DNA of 64,000 bases from Pimelobacter simplex (GTDB lineage: Bacteria; Actinomycetota; Actinomycetes; Propionibacteriales; Nocardioidaceae), in contig JADCLI010000017.1 in the NCBI GenBank assembly GCA_016803235.1, positions 1-64,000 on the forward strand, in the 5' to 3' direction. Shown here in pieces: positions 6,424 to 14,261 of the stretch. The notes beneath the pieces are model-generated. The model was not told the origin of the DNA. It saw only the letters and a program-made list of their open reading frames with translations, and did not search any database. How positions within the stretch are numbered: position 1 is the stretch's first letter; every line of letters begins with the position of its first letter. The position numbers and the translations under genes were made by a program.

Positions 6424-6716
6424 ACGACACTCAGAAGGCTTCGGTCGTCGATCGGTGCCAGGATGACGACTGTGGGACCGAGCTCGCCTGGACGCGGTCG
6501 GATGCGGTCTACTGCTCGAACGCCTGCCGGCAGCGGGCATACCGTCGCCGTCAGCAGATCCTCCGGCGCTATGGATCTTGGGAGAACGCGCTGGCCGAGA
6601 TCGTCGCCAACGCGCCTTGGGGCGTTACGGGTACTGAGTCGGTCATCTGTAACGGCAAGGGCGTTACGGGTAGTGCCTCGAGTAGCCGTAACGGAGGCGG
6701 TGTTGGGCGTGGCTAG
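6420..6716 (+). CDS. Small zinc-finger protein upstream of integrase
   Basis: A 98-residue protein starting with GTG at 6420, overlapping the repressor stop by four bases. Residues 13-45 hold C-x4-C and a YCSNACRQRAYRRR segment. This is a compact zinc finger with a basic helix found in many actinobacterial phage and plasmid proteins. The C-terminal 30 residues are Gly/Ser/Asn-rich and low in complexity. They are encoded by a tandem 39-bp repeat that may be functional as DNA rather than as protein. Its stop lies eight bases inside the integrase gene. A role as integration or repression cofactor is inferred from position. Confidence 0.6.
   Translation: MNDTQKASVVDRCQDDDCGTELAWTRSDAVYCSNACRQRAYRRRQQILRRYGSWENALAEIVANAPWGVTGTESVICNGKGVTGSASSSRNGGGVGRG
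6623..6693. repeat. Tandem 39-bp module, each a CGTTAC-N20-GTAACG palindrome
   Basis: CGTTAC at 6623 pairs with GTAACG ending at 6654, and the same pair recurs at 6662 and 6693. Each unit is 32 bp and the period is 39 bp. GGGCGTTACGGGTA is repeated exactly at 6620 and 6659. The array ends 16 bases before the integrase start. It looks like a double operator or integrase arm-site. Confidence 0.6.
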
Positions 6717-7848
6717 CATCAATAGGCGCCCGAACGGCAAGTGGCGTGCGCGGTACCGCGACGACGCTGGCAAGGAGCACGCGAAGCACTTCGCGAAGAA
6801 GTTCGACGCTCAGAAGTGGATCGACGAGGAGACCGCCGGCCTCGTGCGGGGCGACTGGATCGACCCGCGGCACGGCAAGATCACCTTCGCCCAGTGGTTC
6901 GCCGACTGGTCCGGCCGACAGGTGTGGGCCGACGGCACGCTCGAGGCCGCGCAGCAGGCCGCCGGCTCCGTGACGTTCGGCGCCGTGCCGATGCGCAAGA
7001 TCCTTCGCTCGCACGTCGAAGCATGGGTGAAGGAGATGAGCTCGGGCAGCGCCGACAGCACGAGGAAGCCGCTCGCGGCCAGCACCACGAAGATGCGCTA
7101 CAACTACGTCCACATGGCGTTCCGGGCCGCCGTGCGGGACAAGGTGATCCGGGAGGCGCCCTCGGATGGCGTCGCTCTCCCGAAGGTCGCCAAGGTCGAG
7201 GTCACCATGATGATCCCGACGGCCGAGCAGGTCGCCGCCGCGCGCGAGGGCTGCGCCGACCCGGCGTTCGTCGCCTTCATCGCCGTGTGCGCCTACGCCG
7301 GTCTTCGGCTCGGCGAGGCGGCCGGGCTTCAAGTCGGCGACGTCGACTTCCTGCGCCGCGAGATCCGCGTCCGGCGGCAGGTGCAGGGCCAGACCGCGGC
7401 GACCGCCAAGGTCGTGCCGCCGAAGGCCGGGTCAGCGCGCACGATCTACGCCGACGACGAGCTGGTGAAGCTGCTGTCGAAGCACGTCCGCGACATCGGC
7501 ACCTGGGGTGACGAGGGCTGGCTCTTCGGCGTCGGAACGCTGCTGAACCGCAACTCGGCCGGTCACCTGTGGCGGCAGACGCGCGGCCCACTCGGCATGG
7601 ATGCCTTCACGCTGCACGATCTGCGGCACTTCTATGCGTCGGGACTGATCGCCGCCGGCTGCGACGTCGTGACGGTCCAGCACGCCCTGGGGCACTCGTC
7701 GCCGACGATCACCCTCAACACATACAGCCACCTGTGGCCCAAGGCGGAGGACCGCACGAGGGCCGCGGCGGCGTCGCTCTGGGTTCCTGCGGACTCAGCG
7801 CGGACTCAGGGGCCCGACCAGGCGCCTGGCCTGCGACGTCAGCGGTAG
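6709..7848 (+). CDS. int: Tyrosine recombinase (phage integrase)
   Basis: A 379-residue integrase with the usual three parts. The N-terminal arm-binding region opens [16 protein letters not shown] (residues 3-18). A SAM-like core-binding domain spans about 58-150, and the catalytic domain about 165-355. Catalytic residues are visible as R200 (GLRLGE), K239, H303-x-x-R306 (HDLRH), H329 (LGHSS) and the nucleophile Y339 (NTYSH). I chose GTG 6709, 11 bases after GGAGG; GTG 6700 is the alternative. The gene ends ten bases inside the convergent yajQ, which suggests the attachment site lies at or in the 3' end of yajQ. Confidence 0.93.
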   Translation: MASINRRPNGKWRARYRDDAGKEHAKHFAKKFDAQKWIDEETAGLVRGDWIDPRHGKITFAQWFADWSGRQVWADGTLEAAQQAAGSVTFGAVPMRKILRSHVEAWVKEMSSGSADSTRKPLAASTTKMRYNYVHMAFRAAVRDKVIREAPSDGVALPKVAKVEVTMMIPTAEQVAAAREGCADPAFVAFIAVCAYAGLRLGEAAGLQVGDVDFLRREIRVRRQVQGQTAATAKVVPPKAGSARTIYADDELVKLLSKHVRDIGTWGDEGWLFGVGTLLNRNSAGHLWRQTRGPLGMDAFTLHDLRHFYASGLIAAGCDVVTVQHALGHSSPTITLNTYSHLWPKAEDRTRAAAASLWVPADSARTQGPDQAPGLRRQR

Positions 7849-8330
7849 TTGGTGAACTGCACCGCGAAGTCGTAGTCCTGCGCCTTGACCAGGGCCTGCA
7901 CGGCCTGCAGGTCGTCGCGCTTCTTGGACGAGACCCGCAGCTCGTCGCCCTGGATCTGCGCCTTGACGCCCTTGGGGCCCTCGTCGCGGATCAGCTTCGA
8001 GATCTTCTTGGCGTCCTCGGAGGTGATGCCCTCCTTGAGGGTGATGCCGATCTTGGACACCTGGCCGGACTGGCGCGGCTCGGTCGCGTCGAGGATCTTG
8101 AGCGACTGGTTGCGCTTGATCAGCTTGTCCTGGAAGACGCTGAGCACGGCGTTCGCGCGGTCGTCGGCGGACGCGCTGATCTCGATCGCCTGCTCGCCCT
8201 TCCACTCGATCGAGGCGCCGGTGCCCTTGAAGTCGAAGCGGGTCGAGATCTCGCGCGCCGTCTGCCCGAGCGCGTTGTCGACCTCCTGGCGGTCGATCTT
8301 GGAGACGATGTCGAACGAGGAGTCGGCCAT
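7839..8330 (-). CDS. yajQ: YajQ family nucleotide-binding protein
   Basis: A 163-residue protein of full family length. It opens [20 protein letters not shown] and ends [10 protein letters not shown], both typical of YajQ, with two alternating alpha/beta RNA-recognition-like folds between. Family members bind nucleotides (cyclic di-GMP has been shown for a Xanthomonas member) and RNA. The C-terminal codons are intact although the prophage integrase gene runs ten bases into it, so if this is the attachment site the phage rebuilds the gene end. Divergent from tRNA-Tyr, an arrangement also known from mycobacteria. Confidence 0.93.
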   Translation of the reverse strand: MADSSFDIVSKIDRQEVDNALGQTAREISTRFDFKGTGASIEWKGEQAIEISASADDRANAVLSVFQDKLIKRNQSLKILDATEPRQSGQVSKIGITLKEGITSEDAKKISKLIRDEGPKGVKAQIQGDELRVSSKKRDDLQAVQALVKAQDYDFAVQFTNYR

Positions 8331-8421
8331 GGTGTCACCTGCTGATTCGGAGTGGTCAGTCCTGCTGCGCTATTGTTCCGCGTAGCGGTCCGGTCGCCAA
8401 AAGCGGCTCGGACTGCACCGA

Positions 8422-8503
8422 GGCAGGTTGCCCGAGCGGCCAATGGGAGCGGACTGTAAATCCGTCGGCTTTGCCTTCGAAGGTTCGAATCCTTCACCTG
8501 CCA
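8422..8503 (+). tRNA. tRNA-Tyr (GTA)
   Basis: An 82-base class II tRNA with a seven-pair acceptor stem (GGCAGGT with ACCTGCC), discriminator A at 8503, anticodon GTA at 8456-8458, a long variable arm and the T-loop GGTTCGAATCC. CCA is not complete in the gene. Confidence 0.96.
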
Positions 8504-8512
8504 CGGCATGGA

Positions 8513-8556
8513 CCGCCCCTGGCCCGCGGAGACGCGGACCAGGGGCGGTTTGCTTT
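8513..8556 (+). terminator. Terminator after tRNA-Tyr
   Basis: A 16-bp stem runs from CCGCCCCTGG at 8513 to the matching CCAGGGGCGG ending at 8548, with a four-base loop. It is followed by TTTGCTTT. Confidence 0.8.
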
Positions 8557-8566
8557 ACTCACCGTC

Positions 8567-9073
8567 GTGACCGACGCCGACCGCCGCGAGATCCACGACA
8601 CGGTGCTGCGCTACTGCCGAGCGGTGGACCGGCTCGACTACGACGGCATCCGGGCGGTGTACGCCGAGGACGGCGTCGACCACCACACCGGTTTCAGCGG
8701 TCCGGCCGACGACTACGTCGCGTGGCTGCGCGAGGTGCTGCCGCGGCTCGACGGGACCATGCACGTCATCGGCAACCACCTCGCCGAGGTGGTGGGCGAC
8801 GAGGCGGTCGCCGAGACCTACGGCACGGCGGTGCACTGGGGGACGCCGTCGAGCGAGGCACGGCTGAACTTCACCACCGGCTTCCGGTACGTCGACCACT
8901 TCGTCCGCACCACGGCCGGCTGGCGGATCCGGGAGCGGTTCGCGGTGCGGGAGTGGACGCGCAGCGACGCGGGGCGGCTGCTCGCGCCGGAGGGCGACGG
9001 TCCCCGGGGCCGACGCGACGGGAGCGACCCGCTCGTCGTCCTGCGCCACGCCGTGCTCGGGGACCGGGCCTGA
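8567..9073 (+). CDS. SnoaL-like (NTF2-fold) domain protein
   Basis: A 168-residue protein. GTG 8567 is preferred because the frame upstream is tRNA and terminator. The sequence follows the NTF2/SnoaL_4 cone fold: helix REIHDTVLRYCRAVDRLD, then AVYAEDGVDHHTGFSG, a helix with the AWLREVLPRL pattern, then curved strands with HVIGNHLAEV and WRIRERFAVREW. Relatives are ketosteroid-isomerase-like or dehydratase enzymes, and many are of unknown substrate. The visible Asp/His residues are compatible with catalysis, but no specific reaction can be named. No clear ribosome site, so it may be leaderless. Confidence 0.75.
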   Translation: MTDADRREIHDTVLRYCRAVDRLDYDGIRAVYAEDGVDHHTGFSGPADDYVAWLREVLPRLDGTMHVIGNHLAEVVGDEAVAETYGTAVHWGTPSSEARLNFTTGFRYVDHFVRTTAGWRIRERFAVREWTRSDAGRLLAPEGDGPRGRRDGSDPLVVLRHAVLGDRA

Positions 9074-9083
9074 CCCGAGAGCC

Positions 9084-11069
9084 CTACGGCGCCGCCGGTC
9101 CCTGGAAGGGGAAGAGCGCCCGCGAGGCCCAGCCCGAGCCGGACGGGGCGATCACGGTGGCGGTGCCCGGCACCGCACCCGTCGGCGTCCAGTCGGCGCG
9201 GCTCAACGAGCCGTTGCTGCCCGCGAACCAGAGCCTCCCGTCGGCGACGAACGCACCGCGCATCGCGCTGTAGCTGACGCCGGTGACCGACGGGAAGGCG
9301 TAGCGCTGCTGGCCGACGATGCCGGACTCCGGCTCGAAGCCGCGGCGGAACAGCTGCGACGACCCGGCCTCGGTGTAGTAGATCCAACCCCGGTCGTAGA
9401 AGAGGCTGGTGAGGAACGGGACGTCGCCGACGTGCCAGTCGGACTGGCTGACCAGCTGGTCGGCGGCGTTGACCGTCGTCGGTGCGCCGTAGGTCGTCCC
9501 GTCGAAGGTGCGACGGGTCAGGGTGCCGTTGGAGTACGCCGTGTACAGCTCGCCGTTGACCATGAACGCGCCGACCGTCGTCCCCCACCCGGTGCCGTTG
9601 GGTGCGTCGACCGGGGCGCTCGCCGTGGTGCCGTCGAAGCCGAGCCGGACCAGCTGGCTGCCGCCGGCGGCGACGCGGAACAGGTCGGCCGGCAGGGTGC
9701 CGACCTGGCGGGCGGGCAGCGTCGCACCGGTGGCGAGCGGGACGAGGGCGACCTTGCGGTGCGTCTCGCCTGCGAACACGTCGGTGTCGGAGCCGACGAA
9801 CAGGCCTTCGGGCGTGGCCACCATGTCGCGGACGCCGGCGCCCAGGGTCCGGGTGGGGTTCCACGAGTACGGCACGCCGTTGGCGGTGTCGAGGGCCGCG
9901 ATGCCGGGACGCGAGACCGCACCCTGCCCGGCCGCGTCGCCGCGGGTCGGGTTGTTCTGCCAGCGCATGTGCCCGCCGGCGTAGACGACGTCGTCGGTGA
10001 CCTCGACGGTCCACGTCGTGTCCCCGCCCGTGTACGCCGCCCACGTGGGCCGCACGTTGGTGCCGGTGGCGCCGGACTCGAAGCGGGCGACGACGTCGCA
10101 GCCGCTCGTGCCCGCGACGGTGGCGGTGGTGCCGCCGTACGCACCCGTGGTCGAGACGACGAAGAAGCTGCCGTCGGGGGAGAAGTTGACGTCGGTCATG
10201 TAGGTCTCGAACGCCGAGCTGCAGGGCGACTCGAACTGGGTCGTGTAGTAGTCGGCGAGCGCGAGCGCCGGACCGCCGATGTCGAGGACCGCGAGCTGGT
10301 GGCGGCGGATGCCGTTGACGGTGTCGAAGCTGCCGATCAGCACCAGCTTGCCGTTGGCGGGGTCGGTCGCGATCTTCTGCACGTTCGTGCTGGTGCCGCG
10401 GTGCACACCGGCGATGACGGCGTTGTAGTACGGGTCGCGGGCGCCCGTGGTGGCGTTGAGGGTGCCGAGGGCGCGGCTCGGCTGGCCCTGCAGGTGGGTG
10501 AACTTGCCGGCCACCCACAGCCGGTTGCCGGTGACCGAGACGTCGCGGACCTGTCCGTTGATCGTGCCCGGCTGGAAGGTCACGATCCGGTTGCCCGTGG
10601 TCACGTCGGCCCGGTAGAGCCGGCTGACCGCGACGCTCGCACCGCCGGAGGTCACGCTGGTGAACGAGCCGCCGATGTAGGCCGAGGTCCCGTCGGCGGC
10701 GGGCTGCAGCGTGTAGACGCGGTCGTTGGGGTTGGGGGCGAAGCTGGTGACCTGACCCGTGGCGGCGTTGAAGGCGAACAGGTTGCGGCGCGCGATGTCG
10801 GTCGAGCTGCCGGCGTTGCGGACCCGGGTGAAGGTGCCGCCGACGAGCACCACGTTGCCGACCCGCGCCATCGCGTACACCGCGCCGTCCATGACGTGCG
10901 GCGTGAAGCCGACGGGGTCGTCGTCGACGATCCGGCCGGTCTGGGGCGCCGCGTTGCCGGTGTCGGCGGCGCGGGCGGGCGACGGGACCGCCCCCGCCAG
11001 GAAGGCCGTGACGAGCATCCCCACGGCGAGCAGCAGGCCGGTCGTCCTGCGTGCGGTCAACGTTCCCAT
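9084..11069 (-). CDS. Secreted beta-propeller protein A of the exopolysaccharide locus
   Basis: A 661-residue protein with a signal peptide (basic start, hydrophobic residues about 11-27, Ala-x-Ala near 34). The rest is repeated propeller blades. Most blades carry a Val-Gly-Gly-Thr/Lys-Phe-Thr motif (LVGGTFTRVR, YIGGSFTSVT, WVAGKFTHLQ) followed by an Asn/Asp-rich turn. The C-terminal quarter, with LFYDRGWIYYTEAGS and PESGIVGQQRY, is shared with a paralogue at 32849. There is no catalytic motif and no anchor, so it is probably an extracellular sugar-binding or matrix protein. It ends the minus-strand operon that begins with the giant PKD gene and kinase; 14 bases separate it from the PHPT gene. 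Confidence 0.8.
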   Translation of the reverse strand: MGTLTARRTTGLLLAVGMLVTAFLAGAVPSPARAADTGNAAPQTGRIVDDDPVGFTPHVMDGAVYAMARVGNVVLVGGTFTRVRNAGSSTDIARRNLFAFNAATGQVTSFAPNPNDRVYTLQPAADGTSAYIGGSFTSVTSGGASVAVSRLYRADVTTGNRIVTFQPGTINGQVRDVSVTGNRLWVAGKFTHLQGQPSRALGTLNATTGARDPYYNAVIAGVHRGTSTNVQKIATDPANGKLVLIGSFDTVNGIRRHQLAVLDIGGPALALADYYTTQFESPCSSAFETYMTDVNFSPDGSFFVVSTTGAYGGTTATVAGTSGCDVVARFESGATGTNVRPTWAAYTGGDTTWTVEVTDDVVYAGGHMRWQNNPTRGDAAGQGAVSRPGIAALDTANGVPYSWNPTRTLGAGVRDMVATPEGLFVGSDTDVFAGETHRKVALVPLATGATLPARQVGTLPADLFRVAAGGSQLVRLGFDGTTASAPVDAPNGTGWGTTVGAFMVNGELYTAYSNGTLTRRTFDGTTYGAPTTVNAADQLVSQSDWHVGDVPFLTSLFYDRGWIYYTEAGSSQLFRRGFEPESGIVGQQRYAFPSVTGVSYSAMRGAFVADGRLWFAGSNGSLSRADWTPTGAVPGTATVIAPSGSGWASRALFPFQGPAAP

Positions 11070-11083
11070 CGGACGTGTTCCTC

Positions 11084-12460
11084 TCAATAGGCCCCGCGAC
11101 CGCTGAGGACGGCCCCCGCGGTGCGGAGCAGGATGCGGGCGTCCAGCAGCAGCGACCAGTTGTCGACGTACTGCTGGTCGAGGCGGACGGTCTCGTCCCA
11201 CGACAGGTCCGATCGGCCGGACACCTGCCACAGGCCGGTCATCCCGGGTCGCACGACCAGCCGGTGCCGTACGTCGGGGAGGTACTCCGCCACCTCGGAC
11301 GGCAGCGCCGGTCGTGGGCCGACGAGAGACATCTGGCCGAACACGACGTTGACCAGCTGCGGCAGCTCGTCGAGCGAGGTGCGCCGCAACCACCGCCCCA
11401 CCCGGGTGATCCGTGGATCCTGGCGGATCTTGAACAGCGGGCCGCTGGCCTCGTTGAGCTCGACCAGGTCGAGCACGGCGTCGTCGGGGCCGCAGTCCAT
11501 GGTGCGCAGCTTCCACATGGTGAAGGGTGCGTCGTCCCTGCCGATCCGGGTCTGCCGGAAGAAGGCGGGCCCCGGGGAGTCGAGGCGGATCGCGAGGGCG
11601 AGGGTCAGCAGCAGCGGGGAGAGCACGAGCAGCGCGAGCGCGGCGATCGTCCGGTCGAGCAGGTGCTTGACCGCGTACGACGGACCCAGCCGGCGCGGTG
11701 CCACGAGGTGGAGCAGTGGCAGCTGCTCGCCCAGGTCGAGCCGGGTGCGCCCGGCGGGCGAGGTGAGCAGCCCGGTCCAGACGAAGATCGCGACCCCGGC
11801 CTCCTCCAGGTGCCAGCACAGGCGCTGCAGGTCGGCGGCCGAGACGGTCGGGTCCGGCGCGAGGATCACCGCGTCGGCGCTGCTCTCCCGGGCCGCGTCG
11901 ACGCAGGTGGACAGGCCGCCCGCCCCCACGACGGCGAAGCGGCGCGTCGGTGAGGTCTCCAGGCGCTCGAGCAGGCGGGGCAGGGTGTCCGCGGTCCCGG
12001 CGACGACCACCCGGTGGGTCACGCCGCTGAGCCGGACGCCGCGGCGGGCGACGACGGCGACCACCCCACGGGCGACCACGCTGAGCCCGGCGCTCGCCAG
12101 GCACACCGCGGCGACGGTGCGCGCCGAGAGGGGATACGCGACCAGGTCGGCGACCAGCATCGCGCCCGTCGGCACCACCAGTGCCGCCACCGCGAGCCGC
12201 CGGCAGCGCGCGCCGAGGTGGCCCGGCAGCTGGTACTCGCCGGTGGCGCACACCGCGACCACCCACATCGGGACGAACAGGAACGCCGGGCCCAGCCGCG
12301 AGATCGCGTCGGGCACCAGGCTCGCGACGAGCACGACGACGAGGGCGGCCAGGCCGTCGACGACGGCGAGCAGGCGCCCCGCGCGGTGCAGCGGGGCCGC
12401 GGCCCGAGGTTCCCCGGGCTCGGCCGTGGCGATCGCGCTGCGCGCCGAGATGACCGTCAT
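11084..12460 (-). CDS. Polyprenyl glycosylphosphotransferase (PHPT), priming enzyme
   Basis: A 458-residue WbaP/CpsE-type enzyme. It attaches the first sugar phosphate to undecaprenyl phosphate at the inner face of the membrane. The N-terminal 130 residues hold four hydrophobic segments, followed by a Rossmann-like middle. The catalytic domain covers about 262-458: a membrane re-entrant helix after KHLLDR, then FTMWKLRTM, SLDELPQL, SLVGPRPAL and GLWQVSGRSDL. All conserved blocks are intact. Its ATG overlaps the end of the PssE-like gene by four bases, so it is translated with it. The sugar specificity cannot be read from the sequence. Confidence 0.93.
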   Translation of the reverse strand: MTVISARSAIATAEPGEPRAAAPLHRAGRLLAVVDGLAALVVVLVASLVPDAISRLGPAFLFVPMWVVAVCATGEYQLPGHLGARCRRLAVAALVVPTGAMLVADLVAYPLSARTVAAVCLASAGLSVVARGVVAVVARRGVRLSGVTHRVVVAGTADTLPRLLERLETSPTRRFAVVGAGGLSTCVDAARESSADAVILAPDPTVSAADLQRLCWHLEEAGVAIFVWTGLLTSPAGRTRLDLGEQLPLLHLVAPRRLGPSYAVKHLLDRTIAALALLVLSPLLLTLALAIRLDSPGPAFFRQTRIGRDDAPFTMWKLRTMDCGPDDAVLDLVELNEASGPLFKIRQDPRITRVGRWLRRTSLDELPQLVNVVFGQMSLVGPRPALPSEVAEYLPDVRHRLVVRPGMTGLWQVSGRSDLSWDETVRLDQQYVDNWSLLLDARILLRTAGAVLSGRGAY

Positions 12461-12960
12461 CGGTGCACGAGGTCCTCGACCAGCGCCTCGAACCGGGCGA
12501 GGGTGGGGGAGACCCGATGCTCCGTCTGGATGCGCCGACCGGTCAGCACGGCGAGGGAGAGCCGGGTCGCCAGCTCCTCCTCGTCGTACGCCGTGACGAC
12601 GAGCCCGGTGCGTGCGACGAACCGGGCGAAGCGCTGCTGGTGGTCGTCGACGTGCTCACCCAGGTGCGGGTCGCGGGGGACGACGACCGGCAGGTGCCCG
12701 TGCTCGCGGGCATCCATGATCGAGCCCGGCCCGCCGTGGGTCACCACCGCGTCCGCCCGGTCGAGCAGGTCCGCCAGCGCGGACGGGCCGAGGAGGGGTG
12801 CACCGGACAGTCCCGCGAGGAGGGGGGTCGAGCCGTGCTGCACGTGGAAGTCGAACCGGCCCTGCGTGGACAGGTCGGCGACCCACCGCAGCAGCCGGTC
12901 GAACCGGTGGTGGTCGGTGCCCAGGAAGACCGCGACGAGCGGCGGTCGCGCGCGCGTCAC
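12457..12960 (-). CDS. PssE/Alg13-like glycosyltransferase subunit
   Basis: A 167-residue protein equal to the C-terminal half of a GT28/MurG-type transferase. It has a Rossmann fold with LVAVFLGTDHHRF at the start and the donor-binding VVTHGGPGSIMDA motif about 90 residues in. It works as a pair with the PssD/Alg14-like protein just upstream, whose stop it overlaps. In rhizobial and streptococcal systems such a pair adds the second sugar, often glucuronic acid, to the primed lipid. Start: tandem GTGs at 12963 and 12960 follow GGAGAG; either is possible. The family call is strong, the sugar is not known. Confidence 0.85.
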   Translation of the reverse strand: MTRARPPLVAVFLGTDHHRFDRLLRWVADLSTQGRFDFHVQHGSTPLLAGLSGAPLLGPSALADLLDRADAVVTHGGPGSIMDAREHGHLPVVVPRDPHLGEHVDDHQQRFARFVARTGLVVTAYDEEELATRLSLAVLTGRRIQTEHRVSPTLARFEALVEDLVHR

Positions 12961-13406
12961 CACAGCTCTCCGACCAGGACAGAGGAGCGGTAGAGGTGCT
13001 GCTGCTCGGGCCACTGCACGAGGAACAGGTCGGTTGCCGGCCGGCACAGCTTGCCGGTCAGTGTGCGGGTCTCGACCCGGTCGTAGACCTCGAGGTAGAT
13101 CGACGAGGTCTGCCGGCGGTGGCGCAGCCAGAAGTACGGGACGGCCACCGCGGCACCCGTGGAGACCACGACGTCCGGGGCGAAGTCGTCGAGCACGTGG
13201 TGCGCCTGGACGGAGTTGCGGGCGAGGTTGACCAGGTTGCGGGTCGTCGGGTGGTGCGCCCACGTGACGCTCTCGCCCTCGAGCTTCGCGACGGCGTCGG
13301 CGGTGTCGAAGGTGACCCAGTGCCGGTCGTGCTTCTCCCACCACGGGCGCAGGCACATCAGCTGAGCGAGATGACCACCCGAGGATGAGACGAGAAGCAC
13401 CCGCAT
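12957..13406 (-). CDS. PssD/Alg14-like glycosyltransferase subunit
   Basis: A 149-residue protein starting at ATG 13406. It opens MRVLLVSSSGGHLAQL, the signature of Alg14/PssD proteins. It also contains STGAAVAVPYFW, a membrane-binding hydrophobic stretch, and ends LVGELW. It recruits the catalytic PssE-like partner to the membrane and presents the lipid acceptor. It is the first gene of the operon with PssE, PHPT and propeller A. An exact inverted repeat (13471-13494) lies 65 bases upstream. Confidence 0.87.
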   Translation of the reverse strand: MRVLLVSSSGGHLAQLMCLRPWWEKHDRHWVTFDTADAVAKLEGESVTWAHHPTTRNLVNLARNSVQAHHVLDDFAPDVVVSTGAAVAVPYFWLRHRRQTSSIYLEVYDRVETRTLTGKLCRPATDLFLVQWPEQQHLYRSSVLVGELW

Positions 13407-13470
13407 GACGCACTCCCGGAGCTTGGTGGCTGACGGCGTTTCCCTGACCCTAGGGAGACGCCGCAGGCCT

Positions 13471-13494
13471 GACATGCCCCAAATACGGCATGTC
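13471..13494 (-). promoter_or_regulatory. Operator-like inverted repeat upstream of pssD-like gene
   Basis: GACATGCC at 13471-13478 and GGCATGTC at 13487-13494 are perfect inverted arms around an eight-base centre. Read on the minus strand, the centre gives GTATTTGGGG, the motif shared with other promoters of the locus. Confidence 0.6.
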
Positions 13495-13569
13495 TGGGCG
13501 TGCGGCCGAGGGCGAGCGGTTTCGAGGCTCGTCGCTGGCGCTCCTCGCACCTCAACCAGCGACAGGGAG

Positions 13570-14256
13570 TCAGCCCTGGGGCGGGTGCCAGCCGACCTTG
13601 TACGCCGCGCCGACGGCGGCGAGCTGGGAGCTCATCTCCATCTTCGCCAGGATCGACTTCACCTGGGTGCGGACGGTGGCCTCGGAGACCACGCTGTCAC
13701 GGGCGATCTCGCGCACCGGTGCGCCGCGCATGAGGGCGCCGAGCACCTCCATCTCGCGGCGGGTGAGCCGGTCGAGACGGGTCCGGATGTCGCGGACCTC
13801 GTCACGGTCGTGGAGCGCCAGCTCGATCAGGGAGCCGCGTTCCTGGGCGTTCATCAGCGGGAGCCCGTCCCGGGCGCGACGGACGGTGGCGACCACCTCG
13901 TGCAGGGGGCAGGTCTTCACCAGCACGGCCTTGGCGCCACGGCGCAGGCACTCGCCGCGTCGCGCGCTCTCGCCGCTCCCCGTGACCACGACCACCGCGA
14001 TGCCGGCCGCGGCCAGCGGCGTGATCAGCCGCATGCCGTCGCCGACGCGTCCCAGGTCGAGGTCGAGCAGGACGACCCGGGGGGCGCTGCGCAGCGCCGT
14101 CGCGAGCACGGTCGCGAGGGTCGCATGCTCGTCGTTCAGGTCGATCCGGCGCACGACGTAGCCCTCGGCCTCGAGGGTCAGGGAGACCGACTCGGCGAAC
14201 AACGCGTGGTCGTCGATGATGGTGATCCGCATGGGGCGCGGGCGTCCGGCCGACAT
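13570..14256 (-). CDS. LuxR/NarL-type response regulator (intact receiver)
   Basis: A 228-residue regulator. The receiver domain is complete: D15-D16 acidic pair (ITIIDDHALF), phosphorylation site D65 (VVLLDLDLG), T92 and K114. The C-terminal 65 residues form a LuxR helix-turn-helix: LTRREMEVLGALMRG, then VREIARDSVVSEATVRTQVKSILAKM. It lies five bases downstream of a histidine kinase gene on the same strand, so the two are a cognate pair. It probably controls the exopolysaccharide genes around it. A second start at 14232 is possible. A close paralogue with a damaged receiver is at 35560. Confidence 0.92.
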   Translation of the reverse strand: MSAGRPRPMRITIIDDHALFAESVSLTLEAEGYVVRRIDLNDEHATLATVLATALRSAPRVVLLDLDLGRVGDGMRLITPLAAAGIAVVVVTGSGESARRGECLRRGAKAVLVKTCPLHEVVATVRRARDGLPLMNAQERGSLIELALHDRDEVRDIRTRLDRLTRREMEVLGALMRGAPVREIARDSVVSEATVRTQVKSILAKMEMSSQLAAVGAAYKVGWHPPQG

Positions 14257-14261
14257 CGCCG

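Noticed and set aside
8422..8503. tRNA-Tyr as the prophage attachment site.
   Set aside because: The tRNA is separated from the integrase by the whole intact yajQ gene, and no second copy of its 3' end is visible on the phage side.
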